Positions 1 through 8,400 of a stretch of 28,411 nt of DNA are shown in pieces. The notes under the pieces were generated by a model. The model had not been told where the DNA came from and made no database searches. It saw only the letters and a program-made list of their open reading frames with translations. Position numbers and translations under genes: made by a program. Position 1 is the first letter of the stretch. Every line of letters starts with the position of its first letter. The stretch is from a virus: IMG/VR virus record IMGVR_UViG_3300046453_000183, positions 1 through 28,411 of that record, one strand, 5' to 3'.

Positions 1-1554
1 GCCTGCGGCGATGTCGTCCGTGTTGCCGGGGTAGGCCGGGTTGCAGGCGTCCTGCAGGTACTTGAGCAGCGTGCGGCCATTGGCGGACCGCGCGAGGCGC
101 AGGCCGGGATAGCGGGTGTCCGTGCGCGCGTTCGCCGCCAGCATCGAATCGTAGGCGTTGCCCACGCCGGTCGTCGTGAAGTCGGTAGACGGCAGGATCT
201 CGATCAGCAGCGTGCGGTTGCCATCGGCTCCGGCGACGATCGGGTCGAGGACGGTGGTCCAGAAGAACGGGTTGGTGTAGTCGCCGAAGCCACCGGGCAC
301 GCCGGAGTTGAACATGTTGGCGCCTACGTCGACCAGGTTCCACGACCGAGTGCGGTACCGGGCAATGTCCGGAACGAACTGGACCTGGCCGGAAAGCGTG
401 AGCGCGCCCAGGCCGGCGTCCTGCGTGAACTTATAGGCGTTGCTCGCACCGTTCGGTGCGGACGCGATGCCATGGCGAACCGTCGCGCCGTCGATGATGA
501 TGCCGGGCATCGACATGCCGGTGACGACGCCGGCGTCGCCGGTCGACAGGAACGCGCTCGGCTGCGAGATATCGACCGGCGAGACGCCGTTGATGCCGAT
601 GACGCTGGACGCGCTGCCGCCAGCCAGCAGCTGGTCGCTTGCGAACCTCAGCAGGATCGGGGCGACGCCGCCCCGGTAGGGCTGGCGCGCATCGCCCGAG
701 TACCGGGCGACGTTGTGCACGTCGTCGACCGGGTCGAGGCCTAGCAGCGCCGCGACGAACTTGGGCCACTTGTCGATGTCATTTTCGTCTGCCTGGCTGT
801 CCCCGTAGGTGAACAGCGCGGTCGGGTTCTCCCAGTCCTTCGGCGTGAACGTGCGCGCAGAGCCCGGCAGCGTGATCGCGGTACCGTCCCAGGAATAGAC
901 CAAGCGGGTCGCCGGCACGTTCAAAGCCCAGCTGGCCTGCACGGTCGGGTTCACATCGCTCGACAGGGCGACGACGCGGAAGTCGGCGATCTGGATCGAG
1001 GCCAGCACGTCGATCGCGGCGTTCTGCACCGGCTGCTCGGCGAGGATGTCCTCCAGGTGGCCGTTCGCGATGTCGATCGCCCCGCGAATAGCATCGAGCG
1101 AACCAGGCAGGCCGTTGACCTGGTTCTGGTTGATGCTCTTGCTGGAGAGGTCGTTCGCAGCGTCGAGCGCGTCCTGCAGCCCGACGATCGTGCTGATCAC
1201 CTGGGTACCGCGGTGGTTACCTCGCGTCAGCAATTCGGCCTGCGTCATCAACCCGACCCAGTCGGTCGTTGTGACTAGGCCGCCGTCGCTGTCGGTGTCG
1301 CCCGCCACGCGCCATTCGAACACGCGCCAAGGCACGATGCTCGTCACCAGGAAGCGCAGGCCTCGCTTGCGCTGATCCAACGGGATGGCTTCGCGCTCGG
1401 CGATCGAACCGGCGCGGCCCACGCCCGCCAGAAGTGCCTGTATGCCGGCCGCTGCGTCTAGCGCGGCCTGGACCGTCTGTTCGTCGGCGGTAGTCAGACC
1501 CGGGCCGCGCAAGCCGCCGATGGCGATGGTGAGCTGATCGGTCAGGCGGCTCAT
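1..1554 (-). CDS. Tail fibre / receptor-binding protein with SGNH-hydrolase-like domain (partial, runs off left edge)
   Basis: The minus frame stays open from an ATG at 1554 to base 1, giving 518 codons without a stop; the C-terminus lies outside the window. The ATG overlaps the TGA of the upstream gene (ATGA). The N-terminal 240 residues look structural. From about residue 247 SGNH/GDSL esterase hallmarks appear: block I YGDSQAD with the candidate nucleophile Ser253, a WPKFVAALLG helix, block II SGD with Gly287, and block III VGAN with Asn413, followed by a LLIEILPSTDF strand. The stretch between blocks II and III is unusually long (about 125 residues) and could be an inserted beta domain. 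The block V Asp/His pair would lie past the left edge. Being last in the tail operon fits a fibre that could de-esterify host surface polysaccharide. Fibre role is inference from position; the SGNH call is by motif. Confidence 0.72.
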   Translation of the reverse strand, partial: MSRLTDQLTIAIGGLRGPGLTTADEQTVQAALDAAAGIQALLAGVGRAGSIAEREAIPLDQRKRGLRFLVTSIVPWRVFEWRVAGDTDSDGGLVTTTDWVGLMTQAELLTRGNHRGTQVISTIVGLQDALDAANDLSSKSINQNQVNGLPGSLDAIRGAIDIANGHLEDILAEQPVQNAAIDVLASIQIADFRVVALSSDVNPTVQASWALNVPATRLVYSWDGTAITLPGSARTFTPKDWENPTALFTYGDSQADENDIDKWPKFVAALLGLDPVDDVHNVARYSGDARQPYRGGVAPILLRFASDQLLAGGSASSVIGINGVSPVDISQPSAFLSTGDAGVVTGMSMPGIIIDGATVRHGIASAPNGASNAYKFTQDAGLGALTLSGQVQFVPDIARYRTRSWNLVDVGANMFNSGVPGGFGDYTNPFFWTTVLDPIVAGADGNRTLLIEILPSTDFTTTGVGNAYDSMLAANARTDTRYPGLRLARSANGRTLLKYLQDACNPAYPGNTDDIAAG

Positions 1555-1937
1555 GCATTCACTCCGGCCGAGAGGATGAATTCGCCAATGAGCAGGCTTT
1601 CCTGCATATCGTCGGCGTAGGTAATCTTGATCTCGTGGACGTAGGTCTGGGCGTCACCTGGGGCTGGCGAGTTCTGGCCCGGCAGATCGACCAGGACTTC
1701 CTTGTCGATCACGGGGAAGATGGTCAGGCGCCGCCAGCCGGCGCGATCGGGGTGGATGCCATCCGTGAAAGGCACCGCAGCATCTCTGGCCAACGGATCA
1801 CCCGAAGCGCCGGGATAGGCGCGAACCTCCATTGAGATAGTGGCACCCGACAGCGGCAATTCGACGCCCGCGTAGTCGACATGAATCGTCGGCGCGAAAT
1901 CGATGTTCCGCGCCGCATAAAAGGGCTGGTACGGCAT
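1551..1937 (-). CDS. Small baseplate/tail protein
   Basis: A 128-aa protein starting at ATG 1937 with AGGA six bases upstream. Its stop overlaps the start of the large fibre gene, so the two are translationally coupled. The sequence is rich in beta-strand-like stretches (residues about 12-40 and 60-125) with no membrane segment. It resembles the small Ig-like or baseplate-associated proteins that sit just before fibres in siphophages, where they join the fibre to the tail tip. I do not recognise a named family; the role is inferred from location between the Mtd-like protein and the fibre. Confidence 0.75.
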   Translation of the reverse strand: MPYQPFYAARNIDFAPTIHVDYAGVELPLSGATISMEVRAYPGASGDPLARDAAVPFTDGIHPDRAGWRRLTIFPVIDKEVLVDLPGQNSPAPGDAQTYVHEIKITYADDMQESLLIGEFILSAGVNA

Positions 1938-1958
1938 GGTAATTCCTCGGTAGGCCGG

Positions 1959-2351
1959 TCAGGAAATGCCGGTGATGAGGCCGCCGACCGTCGTAACGGT
2001 GATACCGCCTACGGTATGCGGCCCGTCCGCGATCGGCGTCACGTCGGCGAGCACGGTGAGCGCTTCGCTCGCCTGCTGGGCACCGATCGCATCCCGCCAC
2101 GATGACTTGTCGACACTATCGACGATGGACAGCGTGAAGGCGCTTGGCATTTCGCCGGCGGCGTAGGCGGCAAGAACGGCAGGTAGATCTAGGTTCGAAT
2201 ACGCGAGAGAATTCCAAGCCGTCGCGCCATCACCATACTTGACCAGGAGCGTGTCGGTTTCGAGGGCAGGCTCTCCTGGGCCGAGCGTCGGATTCACGCT
2301 TGCCCAAGTCGCGGCGGTATCTCGGCGTAGCTGAAAACGAACCGTCGCCAT
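1959..2351 (-). CDS. Mtd N-terminal-domain-like tail adaptor protein
   Basis: A 130-aa protein starting at ATG 2351 with GGAGG seven bases upstream, two bases after the tail-tip gene. Residues about 4-50 match the repeated module found at the N-terminus of the Bordetella phage major tropism determinant and many tail fibres: a QLRRDTAATW start, then GPGEPALETDT, then KYGDGATAWNSL. In larger fibres this module anchors the fibre to the tail. Here it stands alone with an 80-residue tail (DSVDKSSWRDAIGA and a Gly/Thr-rich end), so it is probably an adaptor or trimeric hub for the downstream fibre rather than a full receptor-binding protein. Family call from sequence pattern; role inferred. Confidence 0.75.
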   Translation of the reverse strand: MATVRFQLRRDTAATWASVNPTLGPGEPALETDTLLVKYGDGATAWNSLAYSNLDLPAVLAAYAAGEMPSAFTLSIVDSVDKSSWRDAIGAQQASEALTVLADVTPIADGPHTVGGITVTTVGGLITGIS

Positions 2352-2353
2352 GG

Positions 2354-3862
2354 TCAGGCCTCCGTGTCCGCGTTGCCGCCGTCCAAGACGACCTCGTCAG
2401 TGTCGTCGATCGGTTCGGCCTCGGCGAGCTCGCCGACGTCGCCGGGCTCATGGTAAGTCGCCGGGTCGAACTCGAACATCTCGGCGTTGTGCTCCTCGAG
2501 CTGAAGGCCAACCGAGAAGTCCTGGCTGAGCCCCCAACTGGTGACCTGGAAGGCGTAGTTCGACAGGCCATATCTGGATGTCGCGAGCTGCACGGTGTCG
2601 AGGGTAGAAACCGCGATGCCCATGATGTTCATCGGCCAGGTGACTTGTCGCTCCGCCTGGGCTTTGCGGAGATAGTATTCGAGGATCCGCTGACCCCGGT
2701 AATGCGAGGTGATGTGCGGAAGGTCGTAGGAAAGCTGCCGCACGTCGTCCTGGAGGATCTCGCGCGTCGGTACGTCGCTGGCCTGATACTGATCCGGCTC
2801 GATGTACGTCCCGGTCACCTGATTGCCGATCTGGTCGCCATCGAGGAGCGCCGGGACCGTGATCGCGCCGGCAAGGTCCTGCTCTTGCAGCGTTGTAGAA
2901 GGCGGCACGTAATATCCCGGCCGCAGGAGCATCTTGCCGCCGCTGTAGGTGAATTTGCCGGCACAGCACGTCACGAAGGTGTCCCGCACCTCGCTGGGCG
3001 CAGCGCCCGTCTGGATGTAGCTGTCGAACTCGTACCGCCGTTCCTGTCCGGCCGGGGTGTCTACAAGCTCGTCGGATACGTTCGACTGGGCAGCGACCCA
3101 GTCCCAGTCGATCTCGTCGTCGTAGCAGCCGAAGCCGCCTTCCTCTCGCGGGATGGTCATCCAGTCATAGAAGACCTGCAGAGCGTTGCGCGTGTAGGCC
3201 CGCAGGCCCGTGCGCGGATCGAGGATATCGTCCTTGCCCTCCACCTCGGCCGTGATGTTTGGCATTCCCGCCTGGACGATGTCGTTCGTCAGGTAGAACT
3301 TCGCGTAGATCAGCGCGGTACCGCGACCGCGATGGGCTGACGTCCATTTGCCCTCGGTCTCCGCCACGAACGTCGGGTGCGCGACTTGGTCCGGCGTGCC
3401 GCGGTAGAACCACAACCAGGCGTTGCCCGCGTACTTCCCGCTGGTCACCATGCCGGCGCTATTCACGCTGACGACTTCGTCACCCAGCCACCAGCGCTGG
3501 ACGCCCTTGCACTGGTGACCGGCGACGGCGATCACAAAGTACCGATACCGCTTCCCCCGAGGATGGAAGAAGATCATCAGCCCGCCTACGCGCCGCTTCC
3601 CATAGATGATGAAGCTGTTCGAGACTGACTGACGGAAGATGCTCGGCGTCGCCGACGTCGACGGTCGCGCGGCCAACGCTGCAAATGCCATCCCTGCAAC
3701 TGCTGTAGCGGTCGCGGCGATGAAGGCGGTCGCCGCCGCCGTCGCGGCGGCGGTCGCAGTGACGCCGAGAGTGGATAAGAGCGACGGGGCGAGTTGGGGC
3801 GCGAAATACGCAACAGCGACGGCGATCGCGATAACCGCGACCGCCTTCAGAACTTTGCCCAA
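2354..3862 (-). CDS. Tail tip attachment protein (J-like / GTA megatron-like)
   Basis: I choose the TTG at 3862 (502 aa), because AGGAG lies seven bases upstream and the preceding gene stops at 3873. The frame is open further upstream to 4003, but that part is low-complexity and overlaps the previous gene. The N-terminus (residues about 2-80) is hydrophobic and Ala-rich, with probable membrane-active segments; the rest is a soluble tail-hub fold with AYTRNALQVFYDW and a Cys pair in FVTCCAGKF. Position after two tail-tip assembly genes and the DUF6950 gene matches gp15 of gene transfer agents and J of lambdoid phages, which form the central hub and contact the receptor. At 502 aa it is shorter than lambda J (over 1,100 aa). 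The acidic C-terminus (EAEPIDDTDEVV) is probably flexible. Confidence 0.85.
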   Translation of the reverse strand: MGKVLKAVAVIAIAVAVAYFAPQLAPSLLSTLGVTATAAATAAATAFIAATATAVAGMAFAALAARPSTSATPSIFRQSVSNSFIIYGKRRVGGLMIFFHPRGKRYRYFVIAVAGHQCKGVQRWWLGDEVVSVNSAGMVTSGKYAGNAWLWFYRGTPDQVAHPTFVAETEGKWTSAHRGRGTALIYAKFYLTNDIVQAGMPNITAEVEGKDDILDPRTGLRAYTRNALQVFYDWMTIPREEGGFGCYDDEIDWDWVAAQSNVSDELVDTPAGQERRYEFDSYIQTGAAPSEVRDTFVTCCAGKFTYSGGKMLLRPGYYVPPSTTLQEQDLAGAITVPALLDGDQIGNQVTGTYIEPDQYQASDVPTREILQDDVRQLSYDLPHITSHYRGQRILEYYLRKAQAERQVTWPMNIMGIAVSTLDTVQLATSRYGLSNYAFQVTSWGLSQDFSVGLQLEEHNAEMFEFDPATYHEPGDVGELAEAEPIDDTDEVVLDGGNADTEA

Positions 3863-3872
3863 CGGGTATCTC

Positions 3873-4214
3873 CTAAGCGATCCGCGTCCGGAGCGGCCAA
3901 GCCGCGTCGACGTCGCGCATGGCGGCGAAGTCGCCGCCGAAGAATTCAGCCTGATCACCGCGACAAATGCCGATCGCCCAACCGCGTTGGACGATGTCGC
4001 CACGCATTGCCTGGCGGAACGAAATCGGAGATCCGTGCACGGCCGAGATGACCCCGCCCATGTCTCGCACCCCGAGGCGGCGCATCATGGCCGCCCAGTC
4101 GCGCGGTCGACGCGGCGACGGCCCGACGATGTCGCAGATGTCCTGTCCGGTGCCGGCGAGGACGTGAGCCCGCCAGCGGTCGCCACAATGCTCATCCCAG
4201 GCGACGGTGCTCAA
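3873..4214 (-). CDS. DUF6950 family tail-tip protein
   Basis: A 113-aa protein. Translation probably starts at TTG 4214, whose last two bases overlap the TGA of the upstream gene; the frame continues upstream but only as antisense-like sequence. The pattern RDWAAMMRRLG, then FRQAMRGDIVQRG, then AIGICRGDQAEFF fits DUF6950, a compact family found in alphaproteobacterial prophages at the place where other tails carry an NlpC/P60 peptidase. The N-terminal region reads AWDEHCGDRW, with a single early Cys (residue about 10). Whether this protein is an active peptidase or only a tail-tip scaffold cannot be told from sequence. It sits between the BR0599/DUF2163-position protein and the tip protein, the place of GTA gp14. 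Confidence 0.75.
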   Translation of the reverse strand: MSTVAWDEHCGDRWRAHVLAGTGQDICDIVGPSPRRPRDWAAMMRRLGVRDMGGVISAVHGSPISFRQAMRGDIVQRGWAIGICRGDQAEFFGGDFAAMRDVDAAWPLRTRIA

Positions 4215-4792
4215 ACCACAGCGTCCTGCTTCGACTTTGCCCACAGAATGGGCACCTCGACCATGCGGCTCACGTATTGGAAAGCCCGGTCGCCAGGATA
4301 CTTCCGCTGCTGCCACCAGTCCGTGAATCGGCGAATGGCTGGGCGACGCTGATCACGCATGCGACTTTCGCCGCCGGCAGTGACGGTAATCGTTTCGCCG
4401 GCATCGACGATTTCGTAGGTGTCGAGCCGGCCTTTCCAGATGGCCTTGAACCCGACGACCTCCCGATAGGCCGGGTCCAAGGCCCCGACATACAGTTCGT
4501 ACAAGCACCCCCGCGTGGCCTGGTCGGCGATGTCGTCCCGGAATTCGGACGGGATCTGGTAGAGGGTGGCTTTCACGCCCACCGCGGAACCGTCGGTGCC
4601 CTCGCCTACCGTGTCGATTTGCCCCAGCCCGCCGATCGCCGACCAGGTCTCGCCACCATACGTAATCGTCGCGTTCCCGGTGACGGCGTAAACGGGGTCG
4701 GGTAGGTCGATGTGAACGCCAAGGAACGGCCGTAGCTCGGGCTTCTCGATCTCCGCCTGCAAATTGGGATCGAGGTCGCGCAGCCCACTCAC
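4211..4792 (-). CDS. Phage tail-tip assembly protein (DUF2163-position)
   Basis: A 193-aa protein starting at GTG 4792, which overlaps the TGA of the preceding gene (GTGA). The N-terminal half carries typical tail-tip beta patterns (YAVTGNATITYGGETW, GLGQIDTV) and the C-terminal half a PAIRRFTDWWQQRKYPGDRA motif that recurs in alphaproteobacterial siphophage proteins placed just upstream of the peptidase-position gene. Its position corresponds to GTA gp13. It probably joins the distal tail ring to the hub. The family name is tentative, the tail assignment firm. Confidence 0.75.
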   Translation of the reverse strand: MSGLRDLDPNLQAEIEKPELRPFLGVHIDLPDPVYAVTGNATITYGGETWSAIGGLGQIDTVGEGTDGSAVGVKATLYQIPSEFRDDIADQATRGCLYELYVGALDPAYREVVGFKAIWKGRLDTYEIVDAGETITVTAGGESRMRDQRRPAIRRFTDWWQQRKYPGDRAFQYVSRMVEVPILWAKSKQDAVV

Positions 4793-5466
4793 GGCAGGGC
4801 CTCGGTGAAATCCAGGACGTAATCGGTGGTCGTGCCGACCTCGCTTTCGTTCTGCCCGGCATCGTCGCCTTGCAGATCAAAGCGGGCGGTGACCTTTTCC
4901 AATTCGATTGGCGTTCCGGTCGCGATCGGGCCCGAGAGCGGCGGCTTGAACACGGCGGTGACGATGCCTGAAGCCGGCGCGATCGCGGTGATGCCGCCGA
5001 CAGGCCGCGGCGAGACATCGGTGATAATGTGCGGTCGGCCGTCGCCGCCGATATAGTCGCCGATCGACGGACCGATCTTGCCCTCGCCGATGTGGATCGA
5101 GATGGAAACTGCGCCGGCCGCCGCCGGCGCCGCCGCAACGGCAGCCGCATAATTGGTCAGGTAGTGCTGCGGCCGGGGGCGCCGGAAGTCGTGGAACCGG
5201 ATCTTGTAGAGGCCGCCTTCGAGCTGAGCGATCAAGGCATCGAGGCGGGCGGCGGCGAAAGCAGGATCTCCGCCGGCCGGCGCGTTGCCCACCGCCTCGT
5301 AGCCATGGCCTGCCCGGAAGGTCAGGCGTGCAATCCAGCGTGGCGCTGACAGGCCGTACACCTTCCGGGTGCGGGTGAGCGGACTTTCCTGGCCCCCGAC
5401 ATGCGGCTGCAGATAGAACATGACCTTGTAGGGGGCGAGGCCAGCCGGCCAGTCGAGATCAGCCAC
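4789..5466 (-). CDS. Distal tail protein-like (DUF2460-position)
   Basis: A 225-aa protein starting at GTG 5466, eight bases inside the end of the tape-measure gene, so it is translationally coupled. Residues about 30-110 show a signature of siphophage distal-tail proteins: LSAPRWIARLTF, then a helix AARLDALIAQLEGG, then YKIRFHDFRRPRPQ. An Ala-rich hinge (AAAVAAAPAAAGA) leads to a beta-rich C-terminal half ending in DYVLDFTEALP. It directly follows the tape measure, as GTA gp12 does, and would cap the tail tube and recruit the tip complex. The sequence similarity is general rather than diagnostic. Confidence 0.7.
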   Translation of the reverse strand: MADLDWPAGLAPYKVMFYLQPHVGGQESPLTRTRKVYGLSAPRWIARLTFRAGHGYEAVGNAPAGGDPAFAAARLDALIAQLEGGLYKIRFHDFRRPRPQHYLTNYAAAVAAAPAAAGAVSISIHIGEGKIGPSIGDYIGGDGRPHIITDVSPRPVGGITAIAPASGIVTAVFKPPLSGPIATGTPIELEKVTARFDLQGDDAGQNESEVGTTTDYVLDFTEALP

Positions 5467-8400
5467 GACGCCGCTGTGCCTCGTTGATGCCGCGCACGGC
5501 TGCAGCGCGTGCGGCTTCGGCGAATCGCATCGCTTCCCCCTTCGTCGCGAGGTCGACCGCGCCGGTGAACGGCATCGTCATGCTGACGTAAGTTGCGCCC
5601 TGCCCGCCGTTGTCGTTGCCCGGCTTCTCGATGTTGACGATTTCGCCGGCGGTCGCGCGGAACGACACCAGGTTCTGATCAATACCGGAACTGCCGCCGA
5701 CCTTGAACGAACCACCCGTCTTGAAGCCGGGCAGGTTGTGCCAGTCCACGCCGGATGCCGCCGATGCTGCTGAGGCACTGCTGTTGAGGCTGCTGCCGCC
5801 GAATAGGCTGCCGATCGCGCTGCCTATCGAGCCGAGGATACCGCCCCCGCCGCTCGATCCGCCGACATTGGAAAACAGCTTCGAGATCAGGTCCGCCAAG
5901 CTGTTGAGTGCTTCTTCCATCCCCTTGGCCACGCGATCGCGCCACCAGTTCTTGAACCACCCCTTCAGATCGCCATCGAGGGCAGCGCGCACGCCATCCT
6001 TGAAAGTGTCGCGGAACACGCCGGTCTGGCGCGCCTTATCCATCTCGTCCCATTCCACGCCGGCCTGGCGCTGGGCAGAAGCGGGATCCATCTCGAAATC
6101 GTGCTCGAGTTGGCGAGCGCGTTCGCGGATGTCGATTTCACGTTGGAGCTGGCGGATGCGTTCCTCGCTGTCGCCGCGCGCCTTCGCCAAATCCAGCTGG
6201 CGGTCCTGCTCGCCTACCGCCATGAGCCGGGCTCGGACTTCAGCACGCGCCTGGTCCGTCTCGAGCTGCTGACGCACGGCGCGCGCGGTCGCCTCTTCCA
6301 GCGAGAGGCCGTCGCGCTGGAAACCGGCGATTCGATCCTTTAGCTCCTGCTGGCGCTGCAGTTGCTCCTCGAGCGCCTGGTTGTCGGAGATCCGCGCCAA
6401 GTCGATCTGGTGCGCGGCGTCGTCGCGCTCGAGGTCCTTGGCGAGGCCAACGCGGCGTGCCGCTTCGAGCGTCGCCATGTCGCGCTTCGCCGCGGTCGTC
6501 GCGGCCTCGAGCGAAAGGCCGGTGCGCTGGTAGGCTTCGATCTGCTTGCTGAGGTCAAGGCGAGTACGGATCGCGCGCTCGGCTTCGGTGTCACCGCGCA
6601 GGCGCGCGGCTTCTAGATCAAGATCATCCTGCAACTGCTGCCGATTGGCGGCGTCGTACTTAGTATTGCGCCCCTTCGGCGTGTGCTTCGTCTTCGTCTT
6701 GCCGTCGTCGAAGTCGACAGATTGCTTTGCGGGAGGTGGGGTTTTGGGATTTTCCGGCTTGGCCGGTGGCGGCGGTGCTGCAGCAGGCGCGCTATCTCCG
6801 AGACCAAGCCGTTTTTTCAATCCAGCGTATTGGTCGCCAATAAACTTCGCTGCCTTTTGGACCCAGGCAAGAATCCCGCCGAAGTTGTCGACCAGCCAAG
6901 TCTTCACACCGTCGTACACGCTTTTCGCCGCCGACACGATGCCGGGGAAGGCCTGTTGCACACTGCTCACCGCGCCGCTGACGAACCCGGTCATGCTGGT
7001 GAAGATCGATGCGAACCCATCCGACAGCCACTTCTTGGCCTCGGCCCAAGCTGCCTGCAGCGGTGCGCTGATCTCAGGTACCAGCGCGGAAATCATGTCG
7101 ACGATCGCGCCGATTACGTTCTCGATGACGCCAGCCATCGCATTCCAGGCACCCTGGAAATCACCGCTCAACAGCGCGCTTACCGCAGTGACGACGCCGC
7201 TGACAACATCGACCAGGCCGGAGATGATCGCGATCGCTGCGCCAAGCACCCGGCCGATGACCTCGCCGGCGTTCTCGATCGTCCCGACCAGGAGCGTGCC
7301 GATCACGTCGACCAGCCCGGACAGCAAATCCATAAGGCCTTGGAGGGCGGCCCCGATCGGGCCGCCAGTCAACTTGGAAAACAGCGCACCGATCTTGGCG
7401 AACAGCGCCTCGAGCGGTGGGCCCAGCGTCTCCGACAGGCTCTTCCACACCGCCGCCAGGGCGAAGGTGATTTGGTCCTTGAACAGCAGGAACGCGGAAA
7501 TCGCTAGCCCGACGGGTCCCATGAACGCCAGAAAACGACCGGCAAGCATGGTGAGAGCCCGCGCCAGGCCGTATTCACCCAGCAGACCGATCACGGTCGA
7601 CACGGGCGAAATGATGAGCGCGATTGCGCGGCCGATCAGTCCGAACTTAGATGCGAAGCTCGCGAGCAGGATAGCGCCGAGGTGCCCCAGGACAAGCATT
7701 AGCGGGCCCATGATCGCACCGAGGGCGGCGAAGGCCGCGCCGATCTTGTGCACAATGGGCGGAGCGTTGGCGATCGCCTCGAGCATCCTGGCAAAGCCAT
7801 TCTTGATGCCGGTTACGATCTCGAGGATGCTCGTGTTGACGCCGAGGGCAATCTTGACGCTTTCCCAAGCCGTCGCGATGCGCTTGCCGGCGGCCTCGGA
7901 TCCCTCAAGCCGCTTGGCGATCTTCGCATCGACGTCGCCGGCGCCGATCGTTTTCTGGAGATCCTCGAAGCCCTTGGCGCCCTGCTCCATCAGGCCAATC
8001 GCGGTACGCGCAGCATCGGCGCCGAAGATCGTGTTGAGCGCCTCGGTCTTGGACTTGTCGGTCAGGTTGCCCAGCGCCTTGCGCAAGATTTCGGCCTGCT
8101 CAGCCATCGGCTTCATGCGGCCGCTGGCGTCGAAGAACGAAATGCCGAGCTTCGTCATCGCCCGTTTGGCCTCGGTGCTATTGCCGACGAGGCTCTGGAT
8201 GTAGGTTTTGAACGAGGTGCCGGCGTCCGCGCCGCTCGTGAATTGCGTGCTCGTCGCGGAGATGGCGGTCGCGAAATCGGTGAAACTCACGCCCGCCGAT
8301 GCTGCGATCGCGCCGCCCTGCCCCACCGCCAGGCGGAAATCCTCGAAGCCGAACTTGGAGGTGTCGAGCGCGCCGACGACTTTCTTGACGACGTCCGGAA

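Noticed and set aside
1217-1558. Minus-strand frame beginning four bases before the fibre start
   Set aside because: Arg/Gly-rich out-of-frame product; the frame starting at 1554 stays open to the left edge and is protein-like.
2300-3340. Long plus-strand frame (346 aa) opposite the tail tip gene
   Set aside because: Antisense shadow of a clear tail gene in high-GC DNA; no domain and no ribosome binding site.
6546-8204. Long plus-strand frame (552 aa) opposite the tape measure
   Set aside because: Shadow of the tape-measure coding frame; Ser/Ala/Pro-rich without motif.
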